This document shows, piece after piece, positions 1 through 13,242 of a DNA stretch of 64,000 nt. Numbering within the stretch: position 1 is the stretch's first letter; every line of letters begins with the position of its first letter. Origin of the DNA: Protula sp. h YS-2021 (taxonomy: Eukaryota; Annelida; Polychaeta; Sabellida; Serpulidae); NCBI GenBank assembly GCA_949752745.1, contig OX457028.1:6692095-6756094 (forward strand), read 5' to 3'. Under the pieces are notes generated by a model. The model searched no databases, was not told the DNA's origin, and saw nothing but the letters and a program-made list of their open reading frames with translations. A program made the translations under genes and the position numbers.

Positions 1-29
1 GACGTTTAATATTTTATGTAGTGTGATAG

Positions 30-3000
30 CTTGATTGCAATAGACTATTTTATATTATGGGAAGTTCCAATAACTCACAAGAAAAAAGTCCCCGTACTGC
101 ATTTTCATGCAAACAGTTAAATAATAGATCATTTTCACGTGTTGATTGCTTAGCAGCAAACTTATCTACATACACAAACAACACTGCAATGCTTCATCAA
201 TGCAAAGAGCAACAGGGGAACAACATTCAGGATTCGGTTAACTGTTCACGTATTGAGCAATATAACAACAAGGTAAAGCACTAGGTCCTCACATTTACAC
301 AGGGATTCGTGGATTCATGGATTCTAGAGATTAAAGTTATAGTTAATTCAAAGAAGAAAACAATTTTAAAAAAGTCAGCGTATATATTATTGTTGTCGAA
401 TAAAATAGATCTTTTAGCTCAATAACAGAATGTACTGAAGGACAAGAGGAAGTAAACTACCGAAAAACTTTTTTATTTCAACTATGCAGATTTTTTAGTT
501 AACGTTTTAACCACAGATTATACCCTGATTTTACACAACCTGGCTTTGTTTATGTTCTCTAGCATGCCTTTCAAGGTAATTTTGTCGGTTTGCCATGCGG
601 CATATTAATCCTTCTAAGTCTTTATTCTTTGGCCGTTTAAACATTTTGTAATCTCACACGTATCATCGAAGCTTAGTTGCATTTGTCGACAGCTAAAAAG
701 TGAAGCTGGGATTTCGATGCGAGACATTGTCAGACGTTTTGGTGTTACACCGCGCATAAACTGAAAAGACGGTATCTGGATACAAAGAGCGCCACGAACT
801 GACCCAGAAAGGGTCATCAGCGCTGTACGACACCGCGTCAGGAACGTCGTATTTGTTTAAGTCACCTCCGTGAGCGTTTTCGGACTGAAAACGGAATGGG
901 TGCGTGTCGATTCCATACTGGAATTATACTGAATGAGTGTAGGCGCCGTAATCAGGATTGCTTGCAAGTGAACAAGTTTTGGAATTACCAGTATATAGCC
1001 GCAATATGAACCCTAAAGAACACGTATGGGACTGAATGGAGAGAAAGCTGCGCACCAGAATTGTGGCACCACAAAATCACGCCCAATCGCAACAGGCGTC
1101 GGATTCAAGCTATACGCTACATACGGCTTACACACTCACTACTGATCAAGTGTCCTTTACCTGACCATTTCATGAACAGTCAAAATGTGGGTTCGAAATT
1201 GATCAAAGTTCGTCTTATTTCTTTTTGATATAACCTCTCTTTGTTTCAATTTTGAATAAAAAAATCGGAAATCTCGGTGACCACAAACTAGAAAATTTTT
1301 GCAAGCGTTTACTTTCTTTTGTCCTTCAGTATATTGTCTGAGAAAATATCTTTAGTTCCAAACACATTGATTTCTTGCACTGTGTAGTATCACACACATT
1401 TGTCTTGTTATAACAAGGACTTAGAATACATAGCGTTAGCGGACTCCGCATGGAACACAGCGTGGCAAATCCTTCAGGATGAGGAAGGCTGGACATTAAA
1501 GAAAGGTTCTACACTAGAAACTGGTCGAGTGTTTACAAAGAACTATAAAGGGATCGGAACCGTTTCTAAACTTCAGGTATCTTTGTTACTATAGCAACTA
1601 CTTTAATGCTATTGCTGATGATTCCTAGGCAAAGACGGTGGGTGGGGAGAAGTGGCACTCACGTACCAGTTGACTACCATATGATACCAGGCCCCCGGGT
1701 TCTCATCTCTATGGAACTTGTCTCATAAAATATATAGTAATCATGAAAGCAAGTCGAAGTTTCTAAATCTTTTAATGTTTTTGATAGGGATATATAGACA
1801 TCAGCCCTCAAGAGCTTTTCCGACTCCTTATCATAGAAATTGATGACATTTTATCTTGGACGCCAATGATAGACGAGTTGCAGGTGAGACAATTGCTTGC
1901 TATTATGTAATGGTATATAGATAATGCAAGTTTCTTGTGTTGTAGTTGTTTAATTTCTCTTGAAGTTAATGTTTAAAAAAAATCTTTTTGGTAGTAAAAT
2001 AAAATGTTCCCATGTTATCAGAACTGCCACCTGTTATAAGATATGGCACTTGTCATTTAGTATGGTCCGTACTATCAGATATGAATTCGTTTTATCAGAT
2101 ATTGTCTCGTTTTACCAGACACACCCAATGTTATCATATATGACCAGGTTTATCCGATATGACCCGATATTATCAAATATGGTTCGTTTTATCAAATACG
2201 ACACCGTGTTATCAGATATGACATCGTGTTATCAAATACAATACAATGCAAGTACTGTCTGTATTATCTGATAGTCTAGTATTATCATGCATGGCCCCAT
2301 GTTATCAGACAGGGACCCGTATTATGAGGCATGGTCCAGTGTTATCAGATATGACCCATGATGCCCTGCTATCAGATGTGGTCTCGTATTATCAGACATC
2401 GCCCCTTGTAATCAAATATTATTCCGTGTTGTCAGATATCGCCCCGTGTTATCAGGTATCGCCCTTTTTTGTTAGGTTATTAGTTATCACAGATCAGTTA
2501 TATCTCTGTGCTATCAGGTATGATCCTGTGTTGTCAGATATAGCCGAGACTGGTCAGATATGGCCCCGAGTTACCAGATATTGCTCCGTGTTATCAGATA
2601 TTTTTATTTTCAAATTGTGTACACCACCAATCGATTGTGTTTGTTTCCGGATGTAGTGAGTGGATATAGAGAATATGGGAAAAATCCTTTCTTACCTGTA
2701 ATGCAATATAGTGCAATACAATATTGCTATTCCATCGCCTTAACACCAATGACCGTATTAAAAAAAGTGAACTGTACACCTAACTGATTAAATTAAGTTC
2801 TCCTTTGGCAGCCAGAACATCCGAAAATAAATCAACAAAATTAGCTTATTATGCTAAAAAAATCCACCTATTTGTTCACGTGATACAGCTTTATCAACCG
2901 ATTTTTGCATTCAGGAGTACACTTAACTTCACAGTTAACTTTTGTGAGTACAGTCCCAGTTCTTTAAACCGTCTTAACATGTGTTAATGAAAACTTCTAA

Positions 3001-4436
3001 GCAAATTTTCTTATATTCATAGTTATGCGAAGGTTTAAACATAAAAAATCCTATTAATTACAAAAAGAAATGCTGTGTTGTGTACAAGGTTATTCGCCGT
3101 GTGACGGAGAATATAGATATTGTCTACACAGCATCAGAGGCACGAGTAGGTGGCCTCATGTCAGCCAGGTAAGAACAATGTGCTCCACAATGCTATTTAT
3201 ATGCTTCAAGATCCACAGAAATTAAATAAATGCATGTGTGCTTCATTCTTAAAGGTTTTCTTTGCAAAGTCTAATCTTAATATAAAGATATATTAGATTA
3301 ATAAAACAAAAATGTCGTTCTACTTCTTTTAATAAATTAGTAAATTAAAGCAATAAAATTTTAATATTTTAGCATTTAACGTTTGAGCGACATAACTGGT
3401 GGCGGATTCAAGAGCCGTAAATCAGGAGCTGCCCTCCCTCTGTATCAACGAAAGACAAAAATAGATGGTTAAACTTTGTGTTTTCACAAAACCTTTGATT
3501 GGTGAATTCGGATATTAGACTTTGGTCAAGGGGTTAAGAAGAGGAGTAGCTGCAAAAATCAAGTGGCGAGTTTATCCGTCCCATTTTTTAACGAAAACAT
3601 GAAGTCTGTTTCTTTTGGGGGACTCCAAATCTCTGAAATCTAGCCCTATGATCTGCTACTACACTACTACGTCACTTCCTGTTTTGCTTTTAAGAGATGC
3701 TGTGACCTTAAGGCACTGGAAATCCTACAACAATGTCACTATGTGTGCTACACTCTCGACGACGCACCCTGACAGGCCACCCACAGATTCATACGTCCGG
3801 TATGTGCTTCCCTTTGGTTCTAGGATAATATCCGCCAGAGCAAAATCCTCTGGACAAAATTCAATTCGCCTTTTCTATGTGGATTTTGCAAGCCGGTTTA
3901 TACCCCAAGTGATTTTTATCCCCATGTATTTTGTTTAGAAACCGTTTTGTATATTAATGAACTTCTTCGTTTAGTTTTATCTCTGCTTTTTGTCATAATG
4001 TTTAACAGCATTAAGCAGAAGCCCGGAGGAGCCCTATATCATCCTGTACCAGGGGAACCAAATAAGTGCCTGTTTGAGAAAACGGCCAGTGTGGATATTG
4101 CCGTAAGTTTAAACAAGAAAGAGTTATAAAACATTTGTCAAACCTGCAAGCTTGGCGAATAGGTATCTCCGAAAAGCGAAAACTCTCTTTGTGTTGAACA
4201 TAGATTAAAGTCGTATGAAACTGAATTTATTTTTATGTTTGCTTTTATTCTTGAATAATACACCATGACGTTTATTAGGTTATGACCAATCAAAAACCAG
4301 AATAGAAATGAGGTAGATGTTTGTGTTTGCAATGCAGGGCTGGATACCAAAATGGCTTGTCAATCAGCAAGCAGCGTCTTCTTTGATGGATTTTCTGGAA
4401 GCTGTACGAGCTAAGGTCCGGCTTATGAAAGCATAG
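30..4436 (+). CDS. START-A: StAR/STARD3-group START-domain lipid-transfer protein (5' partial)
   Basis: Exons: about 30..272 (left edge uncertain), 1418..1576, 1788..1883, 3089..3168, 3695..3799, 4009..4102, 4338..4436 (stop TAG). The last six encode a complete START domain of about 209 aa. Landmarks are DLEYIALADSAWNTAW at its start, GYIDISPQELF, the VTLRHWK strand, KPGGALYHPVPGEPNKC, and a C-terminal helix starting GWIPKWLV and ending VRLMKA. START domains bind a single sterol, phospholipid or similar lipid in a helix-grip cavity. Exon lengths and phases equal those of START-B, C and D. The first listed exon is an Asn/Ser-rich open segment with several N-glycosylation sequons (NNS, NLS, NNT), ending in phase 0 at a GTAAAG donor just as the linker exon of the paralogues does. 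It is probably the linker exon, but its acceptor is unclear. A membrane-anchor exon, if present, lies left of the window. Intron 1 holds a Tc1/mariner relic. Ligand unknown. Confidence 0.85.
433..1331 (+). mobile_element. Tc1/mariner-type transposon relic with 23-bp terminal inverted repeats
   Basis: Inverted repeats at 435..457 and 1307..1329 match at 21 of 23 positions and each is bounded by TA, the Tc1/mariner target duplication. Inside, on the + strand, degraded transposase is readable in pieces: a helix-turn-helix segment near 705-760 (MRDIVRRFGVTPR), a second segment near 805-900 (TTPRQERRICLSHLRERF), and a C-terminal piece near 1003-1075 (NMNPKEHVWD then stop, then MERKLRTRI), matching the conserved DLNPIEHVWD block of Tc1-like transposases. 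At about 900 bp the element is shorter than a full Tc1 and lacks most of the DDE core. It is broken by stops and frameshifts. It sits in intron 1 of START-A. Confidence 0.85.
2013..2603. repeat. Minisatellite, ~20-bp unit (TGTTATCAGATATGGCCCCG-like)
   Basis: About 30 diverged copies of a unit near 20 bp, each with a TATCAGATAT core, in the intron between the 96-nt and 80-nt exons of START-A. Open frames of 103 and 136 aa across it come from the repeat and show no protein family. Confidence 0.85.
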
Positions 4437-4594
4437 TAGTAAAATGCTACGTAATTATAAGTGGATGTGCAAAATGTGTTGTTCTTTCTGCCAGAGCAAT
4501 ATTGGATATCCAGATAGCTAAGAAACCATCCCACTCACGCACCTCTCAACAAACAAAATTCAGGTTCACTAAAGATCGAAATCTGTGTGTGTTA

Positions 4595-5050
4595 GATTAA
4601 GTATGTATGTGTCTGTTTGTATGTACATCCATATCTGAGTCTCTATGTACGTCTTTATGTACCCCTCTGTGCAGGTCTGTGTATACATCTCCATGTATAT
4701 CTCAATATACCCCTCTGTGCACGTCTGTGTGTAAATTTCTGTGTACCTCTAAATGTACCCTATGTGCACGTCTGTGTGTACATCTCTATGTACCTCTCAA
4801 TGTACCTCTCTGTGCACGCCCGTTTGTACATCTCTATGTACTTCTGTATCCCTGTGGGCCTCTGTACGGTCTTTATGTACGCCTCTATGTACATCGCTTT
4901 GTACATCTATACGCAAGTCTGTTGCACCGTCCGCATGTATGTCTGTATTTACATATGTATCTGCATCTCTATGTACGTCTGTGTGCGCGTTTGTATGTAC
5001 ATCTGAATGTGCGTCTGTATGCACGTCTGTTAGGTCTCTATGAACGTGTG
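4595..5050. repeat. Minisatellite, 12-bp unit (CTCTATGTACGT-like)
   Basis: Imperfect 12-bp tandem units (CTCTATGTACGT, TCTGTGTACATC) just downstream of the START-A stop codon. Because 12 is a multiple of three, several frames stay open, giving repetitive Cys/Thr/Val ORFs that I regard as spurious. The rest of the convergent gap to START-B (5051-5893) is AT-rich with nothing recognisable. Confidence 0.85.
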
Positions 5051-5843
5051 TATTTTACTAAAAACAGTGTAAAAATGTAGTCTACAATTTAATACAATAG
5101 AAGATGAAGAAGATATTTATAAATAGAATAGAATTTAGAAGTGTTCAAGGCTTCCACAATTTCCTGGAAATGTAATTTACATCCACTTCACATATTCGGC
5201 AGTATTCTTGTGAAGGCTATGTACAGCCACCAAAACTGAGAATAATATAGATACTACAATTCACTTTATTGTTGAAACTGAAAGATATTTTACACATGCT
5301 TAGACATAAAATATGCCTTACATTCTAGTTACGAATCATCGGTATTATTATCAATCTCTTATTAATATATACGCTTGATATAAAAGATTAAAAAATATAC
5401 CGCATTAAACAGTTTATGGATTAAACAATGTGCCAAAATTGAACGTCTTCATGGAAAAATATTAGGCAAAACAACTGAAACAGTATTTATTGTATCTTCA
5501 GTATATCTAATACAAGAACGTAGCACCGCCATTAAATTAGCACTTTTGTATTCTATTATAGAATCCAAGGATCTCTATTCTGGCCTTGTTTGCAATAACT
5601 TAGTGTTATATTTTATTCAAAATAACACAAAACTGCACACAAAACCATGGCCATGTCTGGGCCCTTCAGTGTCGGTATTCACTTACGTGAAAAGTACAAT
5701 TAATCAAATACCAGCTGAAGGTATACATGTAAATGTGGCGTTAATTTTTGTGAATAAGGTGGCTGCTATTATGTATTTCTTTTAAATGTTCCATTTTACA
5801 GGAAAAGTAAACAAACTTCACACATAAAACGCTAGTGCTATTC

Positions 5844-5853
5844 TTTATTTATT
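5844..5853 (-). promoter_or_regulatory. Polyadenylation signals of START-B
   Basis: Two overlapping AATAAA hexamers on the minus strand, about 45 nt downstream of the START-B stop codon at 5894, a normal distance for a short 3' UTR. Confidence 0.5.
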
Positions 5854-5893
5854 TACCCTATGCTGTAATGCAATTGCGCATCACAGAAAAATT

Positions 5894-8800
5894 TTATTGT
5901 TGAACAACTGAGCGCAAATCTTGTAGAAAGTCCATCATAGTTGTAGCTACTTGGTCATCAACAAGCCACTGTGGAATCCAACCCTACATATACAAAAAGA
6001 ATGTGAAAATAGACGTGAAAACAGTGGAAAGCGACCGCAACCTTACTCTACATACACAAAATGAGTGTAAAACAGTACGTGAAAACAGTGGAATCCAACC
6101 CTAAACCTACCCATAACCTTCAACTTAAATCACACCTAACCTTTACCCTAACCCTAACCAAACCACACCTAACCCTAACCCTAACCCTGCGTGTGCAAAA
6201 AAAGTACGAAAACAGTATAATTTAAAGTTAACCCTAACCCAGCCCTAGCCCTAATTCTAACATGCAGAAAAATAACTTAATATGAAAGCAATAGACTACT
6301 TTTTATTTCATAGTTATCAAGGTATTGGTTGTTTTTCACTTATTATCCTATGGGTATGTAACTATCATAAAATCAAGTTTAGACTAAAGTTTTAGTAACT
6401 TTGTTTTGTCTTAATTTTTCATATTCGATTGATAAATCATGAGATCTTGACCTTCATTCACCCCCTTTTCCTCTTTTCTCTATGTCCTATTTTTGTACCA
6501 CTTGTTACCATGAAACAACTTGTTTACTGTGACCTTGATTCACTCCTTTTTCCCCCTGTTATACTGTTTCACCATAACTTGTTTCATATAATCATAGATA
6601 ATTATTTGCAAACGGCTTTGCCCATGCGCTGATACTTACGCCGATATCCGCGCTCAGTGCCTTCTCAAGTATGCATTTGTTGGGCTGCCCTTTGATAGGA
6701 CGGATAAGGGTTCCTCCCGGTTTCTGCTCCACCCTGTTGTGTGTAGCGTAATAATAATGCATAAAGATCTGTGCTGTGTCAAAGTATCCTTTTTTGCCTT
6801 AAACCACACCTAATCCTAACTGCATATACAAGAAAGTACAGAAACAGTACAGTGCAATCATAACCCTAACCCAGCCCTCCTCCTGGTTTCTGCTCCACCC
6901 TGTTGTGTGTAGCGTAATAATAATGCATTAAGACCTGAGTCAAAATATCAATTTTTTATGTTTTAAATTCACATCGGAAATCGATCTACTTCTGTTTCCT
7001 CTTGGTAGTAATTATAATTCATTACGTACTACAGTTAAAAATGCGATTTTATGAATATATTATATATTTAACCAGAGTGTATCCGGATGTCTTTTCGCTT
7101 AAACTTCAGCAAAAATTGACAAAAACATAAAACTGTGATTTTAAAAAATGTACTTATTTATTTATTCATTACGTCTTTATTGCTTAATTAGCCAACTACA
7201 TTGATAATTTATTGCTCATTTCTTGACTGCTTAAATACTCTTTATGAGAAGGTGCAAATTATAAAAGAGTAATAGGATGATTATCAAAAACTTTGCTTTC
7301 AAAGCAAACATTATAACTTGAGAGATTTTGATGATATTGTTTTCATGCAATTATCATAAATTACATGTGTCATAAAAAGAACATACCGTACAAAGTCATC
7401 GGGCGGTGGTTTATCGGGGTGGGTAGTAGCCACTTCACAACACAAAGTCGCGTCATTACGAGTTTTCCAATGTCGTAAATTAACGAAATCTCTACAAGCA
7501 AATTCAATATGATACTCCACTAATAGAGCACAATGATAAAACCACGTGAGAGAGAGAGAGATATGATACGAGAAAGCACTCTTTCACCCTGTAAAACTGC
7601 TAATTCGAGCCTCAAAAGCGAGTACAAACAATGCGTAAGGCTTAGGGTATGTTTTTATATCAGTCAATACGTGAATACTTTTTATTTCATCGTATTTGGT
7701 ACAAGTATATTCTCTTAATAATTAGATATTTTTGGACTCTTCTGTGATATTTAAGTAGCTACGTTGTTATAGGAATATGAAGTACACACTTTATATGTCT
7801 AGACGTTTCCGATACAGGAACAGAGAGAGAAAGAAACACGGCTGCGCCTATTTCACAGCCACATGCATTGCTAAAATACAATCTTTCCTTTGTGTGTGTA
7901 CTGGTAATCTTGAAAAAAATTTAGATGCATGTACAGATTAAACTTCTGCAGTGTTGCACGTAGAGTATAAATATCTATCTATCTATCTACAACAGGCAAA
8001 AGGTTCAGCTAACTCAAAACAGACGCCGCCCGCTTTCCACCCTGTCGCTGAGTCTTCTAGATCTGAAAGTCTACCTGGCTGATATGAGGCCGCCTGCTGT
8101 AGGATTTGTCTCCACATAAATTACATCCACGTTGTCAGTTATTGTGTATACAACCTATTAATAAAAAGTTATGGGAAAAAAATCAAATTTAATCAAAATA
8201 CAAAAAACAATCAGGCGTTTGCACAACAACATTAAGGCGCTCGAACAAAACACTAAAGTGTTTATACAAAACAAGCAATGACTTTCACAAGCAATGACTT
8301 TCACTGGCAATTGTGCTTTTAAAAAATGTATTATTTATATGAAAATCAATAAGTCCTATGAATTTTATACTAAATGCTGAAAATACAAATCTGAAGTTTT
8401 AACAAAATAAGCCATAAGAAACAGTTATTTGCAAGATCTAATAAAACCATGCGAACAAAGCAATATCAACCTGAAAAGATTTGATGGACGGATTCCAAGA
8501 TGCAAGGTTTTCTGTTTCTACGACGATACGCTTAAATACTCTCTCTGGGCTCGCATCAATATATCCCTAAGGTAACCATATGCATATATCATACACAAGC
8601 ATGTAATTGTTCTATTATTTTGTGGCAATGTAACATTAATACGTGTTGAGGAGAAAAGTTTATGATTTTCTAGATTAACATTAAACTGAATTATTTTGCT
8701 TATAAGCAAAACTATTTTATTAAGAACTATTTATTTCAATATCCAAAAGAAGGCTGTTTACTATTTTAGGTGGATGAATACATATTAAATTTTGCATAGA

Positions 8801-10945
8801 TTATTCCATCCCGAAATGTTCAAATAAGGCACAATAACTTTACGATCGTTGACGTGTCCCGAAATGTTCAAATAAAGCACAATAACATTACGATTGTTGA
8901 CGTGTCCCGAAATGTCCCGATTTGCCAACTAAATCAATTCTAATTCTAACTTAATGGATTCCCATATTTCCATTTTATAATGTTATTTTATTATATTCTT
9001 ATTCTAATAAAATGTTCTCTCGACGTAATAAATGACCTAAAACTGAATGACAGTAAGACACCTGTAATTTATTGACTGTACCAATGCCTTGATAAGACTT
9101 CGTGTACACTCTTCCCGTTTCTAGAGATGATCCAGTCTTCAGCTTCCATCCTTTGTTATCATGAAGTATTTCCCACGCCGTTTCCCACGCTGAGTCGGCT
9201 TTAGCGATGTACTCTAAATCCTAGCGTATATAAATATAACTTTCATACCACACATATATAAAAAATATAGATATAACATTCATAGCCCAAAAAATATTTT
9301 TTTAAATTTTAAGTACATTATTCACAGTACACATAAATAAAAAATACTTATAAATACAATATTCATAGTCTACATGAATAGCAAAATACAAATATAACAT
9401 TCATAGCCCACATGAATAAAAATATAAATATAACATTCATAAATAAAAATTTATAAATACAACATTCTTACTACACATAAATAAAAACTCATAAATGCAA
9501 CATTCATAGCCCACATAAATAAAAATATAAATATAACATTCATAGCCCAAATAAATAAAAAATTATAAATACAACATTCATACTCCACATAAATAAAAAC
9601 TCATAAATATAACATTCATAGTGCATATAAGTATAAAATACAAATATATCAATCATAGCTTAGATAAAAATAAAACACCACTGATTTGCAACTTCATGAG
9701 CACTAACAATTGCGATTAAAAATTTACAAACACTTTTACACAGTTATTAAATTAATAGATATCTCTCCGTCAATTAAATTTCAAGATGATACAATAATCC
9801 AATTTCAGAACCCTACGCTAATAGAATTTGAGAAGTTGCTTGGAAAAACGTATTTATATGCGGAGCGGACTGTCTGATCAATCATCCGATAAGATGTATT
9901 GTTTAAAAGGTTTGTCTGCTACATAAAACAATTTGTCATTGAAAGTTATCATAAAACAACAGCAAAGCTTTACAGCAGTTGGAAGTTAACCAATCACACA
10001 CTTACCTGTTTAGTCAAAGTTCTAGTGATTTCACAGGCATGCTGTCCATTGCATAATGATTTATTTAGTTTTTCATAATCATCCCAACTTATATCAGCTG
10101 GTAAATTTGAAAAACTTTCTGGAAAATATATATATATTAACATTATGTAATCTATGTCAAAAGATTGCTAACTATACCACTAGGCATTTGACACTTACAT
10201 GAACAACCCCGATAGACCTCGCGCAAAGCTAGATGGCGACCAGGATAAGAATGTAGAAGCTTTAATCTAAATGTTTACAGGGTATTTTTCTGCTTTTGTC
10301 TCCTAGATTGGATCAGAAGTCAAAATGTGTTGAAGGAATCTCAGACAAGAAATAAAGACAGCAGGATCCAATAGGTGACCAAAGTAATACACTTATCCCA
10401 TTTGTTATGTAAATTATTTTGTTGTCATCATAGACTGATGCCGTTTATTAAGTAAATTATTTTATGATATTCATAGACTCATGCTGTTCATTATGCAAAT
10501 TATTTTATTATCATCATAGACTCATGCTGTTTATAAAGTAAATTACTTGATTGTCATCATACATTCATGCTTTTTTCTAAGTAAGTTATTTTTGTCATCA
10601 ATCATTTCGTGTTGAAAATACTGCATCAATTGATTGGTTATCGTCGCAAATAAATTATAACAAAAGCTAACAGCGATACTCACTTAAGACATCTTCCGAG
10701 GCGCATTCTGTCAAATGGAAGGACAGGGTTTCAGATAAACTGCATCGAATGCTCCTAGTAAACTCCGCGAAACATAGAAAAGCTGCTACAGCCAATAACA
10801 CAATGACAATTATACCAGTCGCCACAGCAACACAAACTATGCATCTCTGTCGGTTTGTCTTAATTGTTTTGCTTTCTGGCGTATGTATTGAATTATGATT
10901 CAGTAGCGATACTGAAGTCTCATGCTGTTCGTGGTTTGATTCCAT
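5894..10945 (-). CDS. START-B: membrane-anchored START-domain lipid-transfer protein, 332 aa
   Basis: Coding exons in transcript order: 10945..10684, 10118..10006, 9220..9062, 8566..8471, 8154..8075, 7491..7387, 6733..6640, 5983..5894. All introns are GT-AG and phases close. Residues 1-34 form a polar tail ending in a basic stretch (KTIKTNRQR). Residues about 35-60 are one hydrophobic membrane segment, followed by the Cys68/Cys81 pair shared with C and D. Residues 88-125 are a short linker. Residues 126-332 are the START domain (DLEYIAKADSAWETAWEIL, GYIDASPERVF, DFVNLRHWK, ATTHPDKPPPDDFVR, KPGGTLIRPIKGQPNKC, C-terminal helix beginning GWIPQWLVDDQ). Nearest known relatives are StAR and STARD3, which move cholesterol, but those carry a mitochondrial signal or a four-helix MENTAL domain, not a single anchor. 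Start codon chosen because the ATG opens the exon encoding the anchor and has A at -3. Ligand unknown. Confidence 0.9.
6118..6250. repeat. Short interstitial telomere-like tracts (CCCTAA)
   Basis: Clusters of CCCTAA/ACCCTA repeats, the complement of TTAGGG, mixed with related CACACCTAACC sequence, in the last intron of START-B. More copies lie at 6228-6250 and 6862-6880. They may be repeat drift rather than true telomeric DNA. Confidence 0.6.
6870..6935 (-). pseudogene. Duplicated 5' edge of START-B exon 7
   Basis: The segment reading CCTCCTGGTTTCTGCTCCAC on the + strand, and the sequence after it, repeats the first part of START-B exon 7 with its acceptor and upstream intron (true copy 6711..6775). 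It lies in the preceding intron beside CCCTAA tracts. It covers only about 20 nt of coding sequence and has no partner donor, so it is a partial exon copy. Confidence 0.75.
8812..8919. repeat. Direct repeat, ~54 bp x 2
   Basis: Two near-identical tandem copies starting CCCGAAATGTTCAAATAA and ending GACGTGTC, with a third truncated start, in the intron between exons 3 and 4 of START-B. Confidence 0.85.
9226..9660. repeat. Minisatellite, ~35-40-bp AT-rich unit
   Basis: About ten diverged copies of CATTCATAGCCCACATAAAT plus AT-rich spacer, starting just upstream of the START-B exon 3 acceptor. Confidence 0.85.
10396..10615. repeat. Minisatellite, ~55-bp unit x 4 in START-B intron 1
   Basis: Four copies of a unit with AAATTATTTT, a short GTCATCATAGACT-type block and CATGCTGTTTATTAAG. 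No coding potential. Confidence 0.75.
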
Positions 10946-11216
10946 TATTTGTTATTTGATATAATGCTAAAAACCGTTTCTCCACTCAAACTCAGTACAA
11001 TACATCACAACAAAACTGGAGTAAAAACCCTATTTTTCTAACTGCAAGTACATGTGTACTTAGCTTCCTTGTTATCTTATCCAAGTCATCCTAGCCTTAT
11101 CAACCTTATGAACAATGTAAGGATCTCCCTCTACTTATTTACATCCCATCACGTGACTGCTTTATCGTCCTTGACACAAGCGCAATCACAATGGGCAACG
11201 ATCAACGACAGCCACT

Positions 11217-11411
<195 letters not shown>

Positions 11412-13242
11412 CATTTTCCAATGAATGTTTTGTACTAATTAAGTTTCAATCATTATTCCTGTAATTTGTTTGTAATAGCCATACTTTAGTGTTAATACTA
11501 CAAGTCACTACTACATTGTACTCATAAAGTGACTTTTGTAATGTGTACAGTTGAACATTTCATATTTAGTAACACGACAGCTGAGAATTTTCTTCTCCTA
11601 TGTTATACTTATAGAACTCACATAAATACAACCTTGAGTGCACGTGTTTGTTCAGATTAAGACAGTTCCAGGTGGAAACTTGTTTACTCAGAATAACGCA
11701 TGCATTCAGTGCTCATTTGCTCACCTGCCTTATATGCTAACAGTTTAAATGTCCCTGCGTTCTCTTGTGATCAAGTTCCCCTTTTCGATCAAATCATTCA
11801 TGAGCTAGCTCATTCACGTATTGCCTTACTGCTAAGTATTTCTAAGCTATATATCAAATAAATCACACTCCTTATGGGCTAACTTTAAACTTTCTGACAA
11901 ATAGAAGCTCCTACGCATATCAATGATATTATACAAATATTTGTTGTCTCCCCCTGGCGCTGGACCTCGTGCATTGTTCTCGTCAAACCTGTCCAATATT
12001 CCACTCCAACCTAAACTTGGCTTAAAGATCGATTGATTTGTGCAGGAAACCGCCTAAACATCAACAAATAACGAATTAAATTGCTATTGTGAGTTATCGT
12101 AAACTTTTTTGTATCCATGATAATTAACTATGTTTGTCCATCCACTCCCCACCCTTTAGCTAATCAAAACCTGTAATCAGCACCTCGTGAAGTTAAAAAA
12201 TATATATGCGACCTAAAACCTCCTGCGGTTGTAAATATCCAACGTCATGCGCTATGGAATTACGTAAACCAAACATGCACGTGCAGCTAGTAGTGCGAAT
12301 TAGAAATTACTTTTTACTTATGTGAAATCAAACAATATGACAAATAATGTGGTGGTAGATTGACCCCTACTACTAATTGGAGGAGAGCGTATGTTTCTAC
12401 GTACATAATGACAATCATAACAATAATATTATCGATTTTGCAAGATCTTTTTAATCAATTAAATTGCAGTAAAATTTAATGAAGTCTTTGCTATAACTTA
12501 ATTTTCAGATAATACCAGTAATATAAAAAAGTTATTGCAGTCGAATATCGGGAGGAATTTTGGACCAAAATTCGTTTATTTAGAAGTAATGCAATATATA
12601 TAAGTAATAATATCGGTAAACTATTTTTTTTTCAAAAATGGAACATCTGATACACTTTACAAGCACTGTATTGCAATCTTTACTTTAACAACGTAAGGAG
12701 ATAGTAAGTTATTCTTTTTCATAACTAAATTTGTTTTATTTTATAAGCGGAACATTGCGATCTTTAGCTTAACAATTTGAGACTATTTCAAATTGTCTAT
12801 TAGATTTGTAATAGCTCAAAGTAATACATGTTTTATTTTTCTAGAAGACAGATCTTTTCTAGAGCTTTTAAGCCCTAAATATGTGTGTAGTTAACATAAA
12901 GGCCACGACGGCAGCTATAACACAACTCTTAAATAAAAAATAATTTAGATATGAAAAGATGCCAGTATAAGTAATGGGTATTTCTCCAATGTCGCAATGT
13001 GTTAGTTTATTGATAAATTAGTTTAGATTTTTTCGCAAAATTATAAAAGATGCATTTTTATCTAAGTAAACAATATGTGGTTAGTTGAATATTTTCATTA
13101 AAATTTTGTGTAAATGTGTAATGTGTATGTAATGTTCCCAAAGGTTGTTTCTCACCCCGTTGTGATTTATACAAATCCCCTTCTTTTTAAGCTTGCCACG
13201 TCACTGTCGGCTTTTTTTTATTATTGTTGTGTGAGAACACCT

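Noticed and set aside
614..817. 67-aa minus-strand ORF
   Set aside because: It is antisense to the Tc1-like transposase remains, which read on the + strand.
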